Notes under the pieces: generated by a model
The model's input: only the letters and a program-made list of their open reading frames with translations
Database searches by the model: none
Told to the model about the DNA's origin: nothing
Part shown: positions 27,136-37,416 of the stretch, piece by piece
Numbering within the stretch: position 1 is the first letter of the stretch
How the letters are laid out: every line of letters starts with the position of its first letter
Assembly (NCBI GenBank): GCA_022565595.1
Contig: JAIUML010000021.1
Coordinates: 19,390 to 83,389 of the forward strand
Source of the DNA: Saccharospirillum sp.
GTDB lineage: Bacteria; Pseudomonadota; Gammaproteobacteria; Pseudomonadales; Natronospirillaceae
Direction of reading: 5' to 3'
Length of the DNA stretch: 64,000 bases
Made by a program: the position numbers and the translations under genes

Positions 27136-27164
27136 TCGTCAGTGGTCGGTGTGGTGCGTATAAT
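27136..27164 (+). promoter_or_regulatory. Putative hemE promoter
   Basis: TCGTCA (27136-27141), 17-bp spacer, and a perfect TATAAT (27159-27164), 32 bp before the GTG start. The -35 is weak; the -10 is strong. Confidence 0.5.
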
Positions 27165-27196
27165 GCCGGGCCAAATGGTATCAGAGTAGGCGAGTT

Positions 27197-28261
27197 GTGG
27201 CTGAATTGAAAAACGATCGATTTTTGAAGGCGCTGATGCGTCAACCGGTAGACCGGACTCCGGTCTGGATGATGCGACAGGCGGGCCGCTATTTGCCCGA
27301 GTATCGCGCCAGCCGTGAGCACGCGGGCGATTTCCTGTCGCTGTGCAAGAACGCCGACTTCGCCTGCGAAGTCACACTGCAACCGCTGGAGCGCTACCCG
27401 CTCGATGCTGCCATCCTGTTTTCCGATATTCTGACGATTCCGGATGCCATGGGGCTGGGTCTCTATTTTGAAACGGGAGAAGGCCCCAAATTCGAACGCA
27501 CCGTGCGCAATCAGGCCGATGTGGATGCCCTGCACCAGCCCAATGCCAATACGGACCTTGGTTATGTGATGAAGGCCGTCAGCACCATACGCAGCGCTCT
27601 CGATGGACGAGTGCCGCTCATTGGTTTTTCCGGTAGCCCCTGGACCCTGGCCACCTATATGGTCGAAGGCGGCAGCAGCAAGGATTTCCGTCACATCAAG
27701 GCCATGCTTTACAGTCAGCCCGAAGTACTTCATGCCCTGCTCGGTAAACTGGCCGATTCAGTGACCGACTACCTGAATGCCCAGATCGAAGCCGGTGCCC
27801 AGGCGGTGCAGATTTTCGATACCTGGGGTGGCGTCCTCGGTCACAGCGTCTATGCGCCTTTCTCTCTGGACTACATGCACCGCATCGTCAAAGGCCTGAA
27901 GCGCAGTCATCAGGGCCAGCCCGTACCGGTGATTCTGTTCACCAAAGGGGGCGGGCAGTGGCTCGAGGCCATGGCCGCCACCGGTGCCGATGCGCTGGGG
28001 CTGGATTGGACAACCTCATTGGGCGATGCGCGTCAACGCGTGGGCGGCCAGGTTGCCTTGCAAGGCAATATGGACCCTTCAGTGTTATACGCCGCACCGG
28101 ATCGTATTCGGGAAGAAGTTGAACGGATTCTGGCTGAATATGGCAAGGGCTCTGGCCATGTTTTCAACCTGGGGCACGGCATTCATCAGTTTGTTGATCC
28201 GGAGCATGCCGGGGCCTTTGTTGAGGCGGTTACTGAGTTGAGTCCCAAGTATCATCGGTGA
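27197..28261 (+). CDS. hemE: Uroporphyrinogen decarboxylase
   Basis: Cytoplasmic haem-pathway enzyme, 354 residues, that removes four acetate carboxyls from uroporphyrinogen III. The signature [16 protein letters not shown] lies at residues 21-36 and the second motif [17 protein letters not shown] near 148. The start is a GTG at 27197, which yields the usual N-terminus [13 protein letters not shown]. In Pseudomonas hemE follows gltD; here a 9.5-kb segment lies between. It ends against the convergent acylase gene. Confidence 0.96.
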   Translation: MAELKNDRFLKALMRQPVDRTPVWMMRQAGRYLPEYRASREHAGDFLSLCKNADFACEVTLQPLERYPLDAAILFSDILTIPDAMGLGLYFETGEGPKFERTVRNQADVDALHQPNANTDLGYVMKAVSTIRSALDGRVPLIGFSGSPWTLATYMVEGGSSKDFRHIKAMLYSQPEVLHALLGKLADSVTDYLNAQIEAGAQAVQIFDTWGGVLGHSVYAPFSLDYMHRIVKGLKRSHQGQPVPVILFTKGGGQWLEAMAATGADALGLDWTTSLGDARQRVGGQVALQGNMDPSVLYAAPDRIREEVERILAEYGKGSGHVFNLGHGIHQFVDPEHAGAFVEAVTELSPKYHR

Positions 28262-28275
28262 GGGGAAACCCCCTC
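28260..28275. terminator. Short hairpin between convergent hemE and acylase genes
   Basis: GAGGGG-AAAC-CCCCTC spans the hemE stop and reaches the acylase stop. There is no U tract, so terminator activity is uncertain; it could block overlapping read-through in both directions. Confidence 0.35.
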
Positions 28276-30661
28276 ACTCAGCCACCAACTCCAACCGCCA
28301 CTGCGTAGGCCCGGGCAGAAAATTGCTGGGGCGACCTTCTACCCAATCACGATGTCCGCGACTGTAATAGGGCGATAGCGGGTGGCCGCTTTGCCCCGTC
28401 GCCATATGAAATATCCCGTTATCTTCATGACCCGGCGCCACCACCATGCGCTGTGACGCGCCATTGGTGGGTGTTTGCACCAGCGGCATAAAGGTATCGC
28501 CATCCATGGGCTCGGCCGGCATGTTCAGCCAGCGGCTGAGGAACGGGACGGCCGCACTGAGTGGGTGTTGTATCGCCAGGGTGTTGGCCTTGCCCCAGGT
28601 CTGGTCTGACAGTGGTTCGCCGTCAGCCGTGATCACCTCAAGGGTATCGACAGCGGCTCGGCGCAGCAGATCGGTCCAGTCGTCATAGCCGGCCGGTACG
28701 TGCTGTTCCGGTTGTTGCTGGACCAGGGCCCAGACCGGGTATTCCACAAAACGGCTGACCCTGTTTGGCCAGAAGGCATTGCTGGCTCCAGAAAGGTGCC
28801 GGTAGACGCCGCCGACGGTCTGGTCGATCAAGTGTTCGCGATAGCGTTTTACCGCCAGATAGCCAACGGAGGTCTTGCTGGCGCGGCCCTGCCATTGCTG
28901 AACATAGTCACGCAGTGGGGCCAGTTCCGGGTGGAGACGCAGTGTTTCCTCGTCCATGACCGCCAGCATCAAACGCTGCCAGCGGTTCAGGAAGACAGCC
29001 GTATCGTCCATTTGCAGTGCCAAGAGGTCACGCTCTGTAAAACGATCCCGATCAAAGAGGGCATCGCGTATCTGTTGTTGACGCGCCCCCAGTGCGTAGT
29101 CACCCCAGCCGACACTATTCAGGAGCTCATCGGAGACGATGCGGGCATTGGCCGTCCAGATGCGGCCATGCTCGGGGTTGACCACACGCGGGTGGTCGTC
29201 GTAATCCAGATAACCCTGCCAGCCATGATTGCCTTCAGACCAATCTGAGGGCAGGGCAGCAGAGATCCCCAGGCGCTGGAAGCCAAAACGATCGGGCAGA
29301 GGGCTCATGATGCTCCAGGCCAGATTACCGTCGCGATCCACCACATTCAGGTTTTGCCCGGGAACACCTGCAATGGGAGCAATGACCAACGCGTCATTCA
29401 CACTGTCAGCCTGCTCCATCAGCAAGAGGTTCAGGTTGGCGCCCTCGACATCATGAGCGATCCAGCGATAGGCCAGCAGGTTGCCGAAATGGTCTTCACC
29501 AATGATAGGCCCCCAGATGGTTTCCAGTACCTCAATCTCTACCGGTTCACCATCCTTGACTTCTACGTTCTCGATATGACGATCAAACGGTTGCCAGCCA
29601 TCGGGTGTGCGGTATTCGGAGCGATCGGCATTGGTCTGCAGAATGATGCTGTCGTGGACATCGGCATTGGAATTGGTGAAGCCCCAGGCGATGTGTTCGT
29701 TGGAGCCGACGACCATTACGGGTGCACCAGGCAAGGTTGCGCCGGTGACGCGTCGGCCATCGTCCTCCAGAAACCAGGAGGCGCGGTACCAGATATTGGG
29801 AACACGCAAGCCCAGATGCATGTCATTGGCCACCATGGCGGCGCTATAGGGTGTCAGGTCGCCGCTGACCGACCAGTTGTTGGAACCCAATTCGATGCCA
29901 TCCTGATACAACCAGGCGACCTCCTGTTGAGAGCGTTGCAACTCGGCCAGAGGTGTTTCCGGGAAAAATGGCTCCCAGCGATAGGCTTCGCCTTGCAGAG
30001 GGGCATCCCATTCGCCGCCGGCCGGGGTCAGGAAGTGATACCAGTCATCCGGCAGCAGGTCGCGCATAACGGCCAGGGAGCGTTCCCGCTCGTTCCACTG
30101 GGGTTGCAGGTCGAGGTACATGCTGTACAGCGTCAGAATGGTGTCTGAGGTTTGCCAGGGAGCCGGCTCGGTGCGCAGCAGCCGGTATTCGAAGGGCGGG
30201 CTGCTCAGCTTGTTCAGGCCGTTATTGACGCCTTCGGCATAGGCGCGAATCAGTTGCTGGTCGGCTTCGCTCATGGCGCTGACGGCCCGCTCGGCTCGCC
30301 AGCGGAAGCGGTGCAGCCGAATGCCGGAGTCGTGGTTGATCGCTGCGCTGCCCACCAGGTCGGATAACTCGCCGGCCGAATTGCGGCGCAGCAGGTCCAT
30401 CTGGAAGAAGCGCTCCTGGGCATGTAATACGCCCAGCGCATAGGCTGTGTCAGTGCGGTTCTGAGCACGAATAGTGGGAATCCCCTGGGCATCGCGTTCA
30501 ATGACGACATTCTGGCTCAGGCCAGGCAGTGCCATTTGTCCGTCCAGTTGCGCCTGGCTCCCGTTGAGTTGCCACCAGACCCAGGCCAGACCGCCAGCGG
30601 CAAATACCAACAACATGACAACAATTTTTAACAGCCAACGCACAGGGCGGGACACAGACAT
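28274..30661 (-). CDS. Penicillin acylase-family Ntn hydrolase
   Basis: About 795 residues, periplasmic or membrane-anchored. An N-terminal hydrophobic segment (WLLKIVVMLLVFAAGGLAWVW) is followed by the alpha chain, then the autoprocessing site LGSNNWSVSG with nucleophile Ser260, and a long beta chain. A second hallmark is ANDMHLGLRVPNIWYRA. In this family substrates include penicillin G, acyl-homoserine lactones and aculeacin; sequence alone does not separate these, although the Pro-Asn-Ile-Trp motif and length resemble generic quorum-quenching-type acylases. The ATG at 30661 has GAGGGA 7 nt upstream. Single gene, no operon partners. Confidence 0.9.
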   Translation of the reverse strand: MSVSRPVRWLLKIVVMLLVFAAGGLAWVWWQLNGSQAQLDGQMALPGLSQNVVIERDAQGIPTIRAQNRTDTAYALGVLHAQERFFQMDLLRRNSAGELSDLVGSAAINHDSGIRLHRFRWRAERAVSAMSEADQQLIRAYAEGVNNGLNKLSSPPFEYRLLRTEPAPWQTSDTILTLYSMYLDLQPQWNERERSLAVMRDLLPDDWYHFLTPAGGEWDAPLQGEAYRWEPFFPETPLAELQRSQQEVAWLYQDGIELGSNNWSVSGDLTPYSAAMVANDMHLGLRVPNIWYRASWFLEDDGRRVTGATLPGAPVMVVGSNEHIAWGFTNSNADVHDSIILQTNADRSEYRTPDGWQPFDRHIENVEVKDGEPVEIEVLETIWGPIIGEDHFGNLLAYRWIAHDVEGANLNLLLMEQADSVNDALVIAPIAGVPGQNLNVVDRDGNLAWSIMSPLPDRFGFQRLGISAALPSDWSEGNHGWQGYLDYDDHPRVVNPEHGRIWTANARIVSDELLNSVGWGDYALGARQQQIRDALFDRDRFTERDLLALQMDDTAVFLNRWQRLMLAVMDEETLRLHPELAPLRDYVQQWQGRASKTSVGYLAVKRYREHLIDQTVGGVYRHLSGASNAFWPNRVSRFVEYPVWALVQQQPEQHVPAGYDDWTDLLRRAAVDTLEVITADGEPLSDQTWGKANTLAIQHPLSAAVPFLSRWLNMPAEPMDGDTFMPLVQTPTNGASQRMVVAPGHEDNGIFHMATGQSGHPLSPYYSRGHRDWVEGRPSNFLPGPTQWRLELVAE

Positions 30662-30861
30662 GAGAGTTTCCCTCGGATTATTATTCGATGTGGCCATGTT
30701 CCGGCACTTTGCTGCAATTTGTAAAGCAGTGAACGGGCGAAACTGTCGATTGGTCGGCTGTTATGGCGAAAAACAGTGTTCTCGTTGTCATAAGCCGTTG
30801 AAATTGCGACACTTATGCCACTTTTTCATTGATGCGCTGCACTGCAAAGGCGACCGACTGC

Positions 30862-33108
30862 ATGACCGATCAAGCCAGTGAATACACTGAAACGCTGTCC
30901 CTGAGCGAATTTACCGAGAAGGCCTACCTGGATTACTCCATGTACGTCATCCTCGATCGAGCATTGCCCAACATCGGCGATGGCCTCAAGCCGGTTCAAC
31001 GTCGCATCATCTATGCGATGAGTGAACTGGGCCTGAAAAACACGGCCAAGTATAAAAAATCGGCTCGTACAGTCGGTGATGTGCTCGGTAAATATCACCC
31101 CCATGGCGATAGTGCCTGCTACGAAGCCATGGTGTTGATGGCGCAGCCGTTCTCCTATCGGTATCCGCTGGTCGATGGTCAAGGCAACTGGGGTTCGCCG
31201 GACGACCCCAAGTCGTTCGCTGCCATGCGCTACACCGAATCCCGCTTGCACGCTCATGCGCAACTGCTGCTCGAAGAGCTTGGCCAGGGCACGGTCGATT
31301 GGGTTCCCAACTTTGATGGCACCATGGACGAGCCCGCCATGTTGCCTGCCCGGTTGCCACACATACTGCTCAACGGCACAACCGGCATCGCTGTAGGCAT
31401 GGCCACAGACATACCCCCGCACAACCTCAAGGAGGTCGCCTCGGCTTGCGTGCATCTGCTGGATGCGCCCGACACCAGCGTGCGCGATTTGATGTTGCAC
31501 ATCAAAGGGCCGGATTTCCCAACCGGTGCCGAATTGACCAGTTCACGAGATGACCTGCAAAAGATCTACGAAACTGGCCGAGGCACCGTCAAGGTGCGGG
31601 CCCGTTACCATGTTGAGAACGGCGATATCGTCATCGACGAGTTGCCCTATCAGTGCTCCGGCTCCAAAGTACTGGAACAAATCGCTCAGCAATTGCAGGC
31701 CAAAAAACTGCCCATGGTCAGTGATCTGCGCGATGAGTCCGACCACGAAAACCCGACTCGTCTGGTGATCGAGCCGCGCAGCAACAGAGTAGAAATCGAT
31801 GCGTTGATGAATCATCTGTTCGCCACCACGGACCTGGAAAAGACCATTCGCATCAACCTGAACATGATCGGTATCGATGGCCGTCCTCAGGTGAAGCCGC
31901 TGAACACCATCCTCACCGAGTGGTTGGCGTTCCGGACCAATACCGTCAAACGACGGCTGCAGCACCGGCTCGATAAAGTCATCGCCCGTTTGCATGTGCT
32001 CGATGGCCTGCTCATCGCCTTTTTGAACATCGATGAAGTCATTCACATCATTCGCACCGAAGATCAGCCAAAACCGGCCCTGATGGAGCGCTTCAACCTG
32101 AGCGATACCCAGGCCGAAGCCATTCTCGAGTTGAAACTGCGTCAGTTGGCCAAGCTGGAAGAAATGAAAATCCGTGGTGAGCAGGATGAGCTGGCCGCCG
32201 AGCGTGACCGCATTGAAAAAATACTCGGTTCTCAGACCCGTCTGCGCACCCTGATCAAGAAAGAAATCATGGCCGATGCCGAAACCTTCGGCGACGAACG
32301 TCGCACCCGCATGGTGGTGCGCGAGGAAGCTCAGGCCTTCAGTGAAAAAGAAATTCTGCCGACAGAAGCCGTTACCGTTGTGCTGTCGAAAAAAGGCTGG
32401 ATACGCTCAGGCAAAGGGCACGACATCGACGCCAAAAATCTCAGCTATAAATCAGGTGATGCCTTTGCCTTTGCCTGCCCGGGCAAGAGCAATCAGCCAA
32501 CCATACTGTTCGACTCCACTGGCCGTACCTATACGCTGCCAACTCATGGTCTGCCTTCGGCGCGTGGTCAGGGTGAGCCTGTCTCGAGCCGCGTCAGCCC
32601 GCCTCCTGGTGCCGAAATGCGTGGCCTGATGCTGGATGACAACAACGCCCAGTATCTGCTGGCCAGTGATGCAGGCTATGGGTTTATTGCCAAATTTGAA
32701 GACCTGGTGAGCAAGAACAAGGCAGGCAAGGCCGTCATCAACTTGCCCAAAAACGCCCAGGTATTGCCGCCTTCGCGGGTCAAACAGCAGGCAACGGATT
32801 ACCTGGCAGCCGTCAGTAACGAAGGGCGCTTGCTGGTATTCCCGGTGCGCGATCTGCCGGAGCTGGCCAAAGGCAAAGGCAACAAGATCATCAACATTCC
32901 CTCTGCACGCGCGGCTGAGCATGAAGAATACATGATCGGGGCGGTGGTATTGGGCGCTGGCGACAGTCTGGTGATTCATTCCGGCAAGCGCAAACTCAAG
33001 TTGAAGGGTGCGGACCTTGAGCATTATCTGGGTGAGCGAGGGCGCCGGGGCAACAAGCTGCCACGCGGTTTCCAGAATGTGGCAAGCATTGAAGTAGAAG
33101 TGGTCTAA
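30862..33108 (+). CDS. parC: DNA topoisomerase IV subunit A
   Basis: 748-residue type II topoisomerase subunit that decatenates daughter chromosomes. The catalytic Tyr124 is in [10 protein letters not shown]. The quinolone-determining region is wild type: Ser84 and Glu88 in [10 protein letters not shown] correspond to E. coli Ser80 and Glu84. A C-terminal beta-pinwheel domain follows. The ATG at 30862 matches family starts; upstream in-frame TTG at 30829 has no support. parE is not adjacent. Confidence 0.96.
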   Translation: MTDQASEYTETLSLSEFTEKAYLDYSMYVILDRALPNIGDGLKPVQRRIIYAMSELGLKNTAKYKKSARTVGDVLGKYHPHGDSACYEAMVLMAQPFSYRYPLVDGQGNWGSPDDPKSFAAMRYTESRLHAHAQLLLEELGQGTVDWVPNFDGTMDEPAMLPARLPHILLNGTTGIAVGMATDIPPHNLKEVASACVHLLDAPDTSVRDLMLHIKGPDFPTGAELTSSRDDLQKIYETGRGTVKVRARYHVENGDIVIDELPYQCSGSKVLEQIAQQLQAKKLPMVSDLRDESDHENPTRLVIEPRSNRVEIDALMNHLFATTDLEKTIRINLNMIGIDGRPQVKPLNTILTEWLAFRTNTVKRRLQHRLDKVIARLHVLDGLLIAFLNIDEVIHIIRTEDQPKPALMERFNLSDTQAEAILELKLRQLAKLEEMKIRGEQDELAAERDRIEKILGSQTRLRTLIKKEIMADAETFGDERRTRMVVREEAQAFSEKEILPTEAVTVVLSKKGWIRSGKGHDIDAKNLSYKSGDAFAFACPGKSNQPTILFDSTGRTYTLPTHGLPSARGQGEPVSSRVSPPPGAEMRGLMLDDNNAQYLLASDAGYGFIAKFEDLVSKNKAGKAVINLPKNAQVLPPSRVKQQATDYLAAVSNEGRLLVFPVRDLPELAKGKGNKIINIPSARAAEHEEYMIGAVVLGAGDSLVIHSGKRKLKLKGADLEHYLGERGRRGNKLPRGFQNVASIEVEVV

Positions 33109-33143
33109 ACTGGTACAGAGTTGATTGAGCTGGAGATGTTTCG

Positions 33144-33413
33144 ATGAGTCTGGATACCCAGATTGCCAATTACTACGAAAAGCTGGTCGTCGACGACCTC
33201 AAAGCTCGCCCCGAGAGCGCCGGCAAGGATGAAAATGAGCTGGCAGACATTGCCTGCGTTGCTTTGAATAAGCTTCCGGCCCGCTATTATCGATTTTCAG
33301 TCGACATGGCTTTTTACCTCTCGTCTCAGGATCAACAGAGGATGGAGGATGAGGTCAAGGTTGCCGTAACAGAAGCGCTGGATTTTGTAGAGCATCACAA
33401 CCGTGGCCGTTGA
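33144..33413 (+). CDS. ComFB-family protein
   Basis: Small 89-residue protein. NYYEKLVVDDL near the start and ELADIACVALNKLPARYYR in the middle match the late-competence ComFB family, in which the short domain binds cyclic di-GMP in cyanobacteria. It lies 35 bp after parC with GGAG ahead of the ATG, so it may be cotranscribed. Its N-terminal Cys positions are fewer than in cyanobacterial members. A role in pilus or surface behaviour is possible but inferred. Confidence 0.75.
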   Translation: MSLDTQIANYYEKLVVDDLKARPESAGKDENELADIACVALNKLPARYYRFSVDMAFYLSSQDQQRMEDEVKVAVTEALDFVEHHNRGR

Positions 33414-33427
33414 ACTGCTGATGCTAC

Positions 33428-34333
33428 TCAATCACAGGGCGCTTCGGTTTCCATCTCTTCACTGAGAAAGTCGATGAAGGTGCGCACCTTGGCCGTCAGG
33501 TAGCGGCGGCTGGTGTAGACCGCGTAAAGCTGTCCGCCCTGCGGCCGATGGTCAGTCAACAACTCCACCAAAGTGCCATCTTCCAGGTAAGGTCGAACGC
33601 TGTTGAGCGGCATCATAGTGATGCCCATATCACTGATTGCCGCAGAAGCGAGTAAGGCTTCGCTGTTTGATTTCAAAACCGGTGTCAGTTCGACACGCTC
33701 ACCCTCTGCAAGGTTGCTCAGATGAATGCCATGGCGTTGATCCGTCATTGAATAGAGCAAGCCGTGGTGTTCCGCAAGGTCTGTTGGGGTCAGGGGTGTG
33801 CCGTGGCGTTCAAGATAAGCGGGTGAGGCGACCAGAACAAAGGGCATGTGCATCAGTGGGCGGGCAATCAGGTTGGGGCTCAGGGATCGGCTGGCGCGCA
33901 ATGCGAGGTCAAACCCCTCTTCAACAATATCGATAAAGCGGCCACTGATGTCGATGTCGAAGGTTACTTCAGGGTAGCGCTGCCGGAATCGCTGCAGTAG
34001 CGATGTAAACTGAATGTTGGCCAACCAATTCGGCGCTGTCAGGCGGATGACGCCGCGTGGGTTCACGGTGGCCCGGCTGATGCTCGACTCCACTTCATCC
34101 AATTCCTCCAGCATCAATTGGCAACGCTCGAAATAAAGCTTTCCTGCCTCGGTCAGGCTCAGGTGTCGGCTGTTTCGGTTCAGCAAACGGGCGCCCATAC
34201 GTTGTTCAAGGTGCATGACGTGTTTGCTGGCCATGGCTTTGGATATTTCCATAAGTCGAGCGGCAGCTGCATAGGTGCCATGTTCGACCACAGCGGTGAA
34301 AACTCTCATGCTCTGTAATGTATCCACAGCCAC
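33428..34333 (-). CDS. LysR-family transcriptional regulator
   Basis: 301 residues: N-terminal winged helix (SMRVFTAVVEHGTYAAAARLMEISKAMASKHVMHLEQRMG) and a C-terminal effector-binding domain. HTH is slightly atypical in AMASKHV. It is divergent from an FMN-dependent reductase gene with 114 bp between the starts, the classical layout for regulator and target. The ligand is unknown. The C-terminus overlaps no neighbour; the comFB stop lies 15 bp away, convergent. Confidence 0.93.
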   Translation of the reverse strand: MAVDTLQSMRVFTAVVEHGTYAAAARLMEISKAMASKHVMHLEQRMGARLLNRNSRHLSLTEAGKLYFERCQLMLEELDEVESSISRATVNPRGVIRLTAPNWLANIQFTSLLQRFRQRYPEVTFDIDISGRFIDIVEEGFDLALRASRSLSPNLIARPLMHMPFVLVASPAYLERHGTPLTPTDLAEHHGLLYSMTDQRHGIHLSNLAEGERVELTPVLKSNSEALLASAAISDMGITMMPLNSVRPYLEDGTLVELLTDHRPQGGQLYAVYTSRRYLTAKVRTFIDFLSEEMETEAPCD

Positions 34334-34447
34334 TACCTCATCTATGGTTTCTTTTAAAGAAACGAACTATAAAAATATGCTCTATTGATTGCCTGATAGT
34401 AGTCATCATAATACCAGTGTCAAATCTTAAACACTGGAGAAAGCATC
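34334..34447. promoter_or_regulatory. Divergent control region of LysR regulator and FMN reductase
   Basis: 114-bp AT-rich region between divergent starts. It should hold both promoters and the LysR T-N11-A site; CATAATA around 34408 is a candidate -10 for the reductase. No single operator could be chosen with confidence. GGAGA precedes the reductase ATG. Confidence 0.5.
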
Positions 34448-35002
34448 ATGGTCAAGATCGGAATCATCATTGGTAGTACACGCCCGGGCCGCAACAGTGA
34501 AGCCGTTGCCCAATGGGTTTACGACAATGCCAGACAGCGCAGCGACGCCCAATTTGAACTGGTTGACTTGAAAGACTTCAATCTGCCTATGCTGGATGAA
34601 GCCATGCCAGCTGCCATGCAGCAGTATGCCAACGACCATACCAAAAAATGGGCTCAGACCATTGCCAAGTATGATGGCTTTGTCTTTGTTACGCCGGAAT
34701 ACAATCACAGCATTACCGGTGCATTGAAGAACGCGCTGGATTTCATCAATGCGGAATGGAATAACAAGGCGGCTGGCTTTGTTGGTTTCGGATCGGCTGG
34801 CGGTGTTCGTGCGGTTGAACATTTGCGCGGCATTGCATCGGAATTGCAGATTGCCCATGTTCGCAACCAGGTTGCCTTGTCGTTGTTTACCGACTTCGAG
34901 AATTTCAGTGCGTTCAAACCGGCGGAGCATCACAAGGAGTCTTTGACGGGCATGTTGGACCAGTTGGTTGCCTGGTCTGGGGCGATGCGGACATTGCGCT
35001 GA
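34448..35002 (+). CDS. NADPH-dependent FMN reductase family protein
   Basis: 184-residue flavodoxin-like reductase. FMN phosphate loop GSTRPGRNSEAVAQWV near the N-terminus; TPEYNHSITGALKNALDF is the second FMN motif. Homologues include ChrR and azo/quinone reductases that reduce quinones or chromate by two electrons and limit oxidative stress. Regulated probably by the divergent LysR protein. Confidence 0.9.
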   Translation: MVKIGIIIGSTRPGRNSEAVAQWVYDNARQRSDAQFELVDLKDFNLPMLDEAMPAAMQQYANDHTKKWAQTIAKYDGFVFVTPEYNHSITGALKNALDFINAEWNNKAAGFVGFGSAGGVRAVEHLRGIASELQIAHVRNQVALSLFTDFENFSAFKPAEHHKESLTGMLDQLVAWSGAMRTLR

Positions 35003-35009
35003 TTTAACG

Positions 35010-35072
35010 CTCACCCTCTCCGTGAAAGGAGGAGGGCCTTGCAAGGCCATCCTCCAACCAGGGAAAGGGTGC
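35010..35072. terminator. Long compound hairpin between convergent genes
   Basis: Outer stem CACCCT-TCC (35012-35021) pairs imperfectly with GGGAAAGGGTG (35061-35071). An inner stem GGAGGA/TCCTCC (35028-35055) carries the palindrome GGCCTTGCAAGGCC at its tip. No U tract. Probably a bidirectional terminator or a copy of a dispersed repeat. Confidence 0.6.
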
Positions 35073-35076
35073 CTGT

Positions 35077-35466
35077 TTAGCGGATGACGTATTGACCGTA
35101 GCGGATGGCTTTGGCCAGTTTTCTGGCAGCATTCGCCGGATCTACCGGGTTTACTGTCAGTTCGCGCACAGCTTCGTAGAAATAGCCTTGCACAGTGCCT
35201 GTGGTTGCCATGCCGTGGGCAATGCTGGGCATCAGCGCATTTGTTTCGGCGGAGGCGACAAATTCAGCCATGGATTGTATGGCGCAGTCGTCGAAGGCGT
35301 TCATCGACATGTCTGTGCGGGCTGGAATCGAGCCCTTGTTCTGGTTAAAGGCTTCCCCAACACGGGTCCAGTAATGTAATACTTCTACGCTGCCTGCATG
35401 CAAAAAAGTAGAAAATATCGTCAGCGTAAGGGTCGCAAGGGTTCGTGGGCCTGAAAAAGGGTTCAT
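35077..35466 (-). pseudogene. Internally deleted GtsA-like sugar-binding protein (129 aa)
   Basis: A secreted 129-residue product: signal peptide (..LTIFSTFLHA), mature start GSVEVLHYWT, then a jump to FNQNKGSIPARTDM and the normal GtsA C-terminus (VPSMAHGMSTTSTVQG-like MPSIAHGMATTGTVQG). Compared with the intact GtsA at 40657-41907, residues about 37-329 are missing, with the frame preserved across the joint. The leader sequence also shares CACAACAACAA with the intact gene. Such a product cannot form a two-lobed sugar-binding fold, so pseudogene is the default label, but the open frame, start and signal peptide are intact and it may be expressed. Confidence 0.85.
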
Positions 35467-35662
35467 ACTGTGATCCCGCCATATTGTTGTTGTGGTCAGT
35501 TATCCACGTTGTGAATAATCAATGGCTATGTGACAAACCGTAACAAAAAGTGATACAGCCCCCCGCTTTGCCAGCAAATGGTACCGGGATGTCCTGATTG
35601 CGCCTTCATGGTCGACCCGAATTTGATACACTTGCCGCTTAATTTTCAGTCCGTGAAGGCCC

Positions 35663-36613
35663 ATGACTCAATTGCTGCGTATCGCCACCCGAAAAAGCCC
35701 TCTGGCACTCTGGCAAGCCTATTATGTGCGGGACGCCTTGCTTCGCCTGCACTCGGATTTGCAGGTAGAGCTGGTCGAAATCTCGACCAAAGGCGACAAG
35801 ATACTGGATGTCCCCCTGGCCAAGGTTGGTGGCAAGGGGCTTTTCATCAAGGAGCTGGAAGTTGCCATGGCCGAAGGCGAAGCCGATATAGCTGTACACT
35901 CCATGAAAGACGTCCCCATGGAAATGCCTGCCGGCTTCGAACTGGCCGTGATTTGTGAGCGGGAAGACCCTACAGATGCCTTTGTTTCCAACCACTTTGC
36001 GCATCTGAGCGACTTGCCGGAAGGCGCTGTTCTGGGTACTTCTTCGTTGCGGCGTCAGGCGCAGATTCTGGCTCATAGACCGGACCTGAATGTTCGCTTC
36101 CTCAGAGGGAATGTGGGTACCCGTTTAAGCAAGCTGGATTCTGGTGAGTACGATGCCATCGTATTGGCGTCCGCCGGGTTACGTCGATTGGAGCTCTCCG
36201 ATCGCATTCGACACAGTCTGGACACCAATCTCTGTTTGCCCGCCGTCGGCCAGGGTGCCGTGGGGATAGAAATTCGCGAAGGGGACGAGTCAACACGGCA
36301 ATTGCTGGCGCCCTTGATGCACCGCGATACCCTGATCAGAGTCAGTGCTGAACGCGCCATGAATCGACGTCTTGAGGGTGGCTGTCAGGTGCCAATAGCC
36401 GGCTATGCCCTGTTGAATGGTTCAACGCTTGAGCTGGAAGCTCGGGTGGCTGAGGTCGATGGTCAGCGCGTTCTGCAGGCAGAAGGTTCTGTTGAGCTGA
36501 GTGGAGAGCTGGAACAACAGCTGGTCCAGGCTCAGGCGCTGGGGAAACATCTCGCCGAAGACCTTCTGGCTCAGGGGGCAGCCGACATTCTGGCCAGTCT
36601 GGAGCACGAATGA
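35663..36613 (+). CDS. hemC: Hydroxymethylbilane synthase (porphobilinogen deaminase)
   Basis: 316 residues; joins four porphobilinogens into hydroxymethylbilane. Motifs: [14 protein letters not shown] at the N-terminus, [10 protein letters not shown] (catalytic Asp), [10 protein letters not shown], and the dipyrromethane cofactor Cys in [16 protein letters not shown] precedes the ATG. It overlaps hemD by ATGA. First gene of the hemCDXY operon. Confidence 0.96.
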   Translation: MTQLLRIATRKSPLALWQAYYVRDALLRLHSDLQVELVEISTKGDKILDVPLAKVGGKGLFIKELEVAMAEGEADIAVHSMKDVPMEMPAGFELAVICEREDPTDAFVSNHFAHLSDLPEGAVLGTSSLRRQAQILAHRPDLNVRFLRGNVGTRLSKLDSGEYDAIVLASAGLRRLELSDRIRHSLDTNLCLPAVGQGAVGIEIREGDESTRQLLAPLMHRDTLIRVSAERAMNRRLEGGCQVPIAGYALLNGSTLELEARVAEVDGQRVLQAEGSVELSGELEQQLVQAQALGKHLAEDLLAQGAADILASLEHE

Positions 36614-37329
36614 AGCTGCTATTGCCCAAACCCGAGGCGGATCGGGAACGGTGGCAGCAGGCCCTGGCGAGCAGTGGCCATTCTTTACTCTGGGTTGACC
36701 CATGGGTTTTTGATGTATTTGAGGAGACGCCAGAACAACGCAACCACTGGTTGAATCTCGATCTGTTTACCGGGGTGATCTGCGTCAGTCCTTTTGCGGC
36801 CCGCTTGCTCACCAGCGCCCTGGATCGTTACTGGCCGATGTCGCCGGTTGGCGTTCAGTGGTGGTGTAACGGTCCGGGTACGGCCAGCGAGCTGTCAAAT
36901 GCTGGCCTGGAACCTCGGTTTCCTGACCAGGGGCATACTGCTGAATCGGTTATGGCCGGTCTCGACCACGGCACAATCAATGGGCAAAAATGGCTGGTGG
37001 TGCAGGGTGAAGGCGGTCGGGAGCGCTACCCGCAAGCCCTGCGTGAGCTCGGTGCAGACGTCACAGTGCTCTGCCTTTACCGTCGCAAGATCAATACTGG
37101 AGCCCTGCCAGCTCTGGTAGAACAGAGCGACCACGCCCAGGCAATGCTGATCGGCTCGGTGACGCTGCTGGATGCCTTGATGGAAGCTCACCCCCATCAT
37201 TGGCGTGGCTGGCCGGGGTTGTGGCTCTATACCTCCGAGCGGTTGCAGCATCGAGCCAAAGACTGGGCATTGCCCACAGGGAAACAACTTAACGGAGCTT
37301 CGCCGCAGGCATTGCTGGCTGCGGTCTGA
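36610..37329 (+). CDS. hemD: Uroporphyrinogen-III synthase
   Basis: 239 residues. Low sequence conservation is normal for this family. Recognisable stretches are an N-terminal [30 protein letters not shown], and [30 protein letters not shown]; closes and inverts ring D of hydroxymethylbilane. Identification rests on sequence plus position after hemC. Confidence 0.9.
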   Translation: MKLLLPKPEADRERWQQALASSGHSLLWVDPWVFDVFEETPEQRNHWLNLDLFTGVICVSPFAARLLTSALDRYWPMSPVGVQWWCNGPGTASELSNAGLEPRFPDQGHTAESVMAGLDHGTINGQKWLVVQGEGGRERYPQALRELGADVTVLCLYRRKINTGALPALVEQSDHAQAMLIGSVTLLDALMEAHPHHWRGWPGLWLYTSERLQHRAKDWALPTGKQLNGASPQALLAAV

Positions 37330-37416
37330 GTTGACCTGTTCCCAGCAGACCAGGCAACAGCTACACTCTTTGGTAATTGCGGATATCGGCGGCCCTGGCC
37401 GTCCAAAAGGATTCCA

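Noticed and set aside
26902..27189. 95-codon open frame across the nested repeat upstream of hemE
   Set aside because: Runs through the inverted repeat and the hemE promoter; no ribosome-binding site or homology visible.
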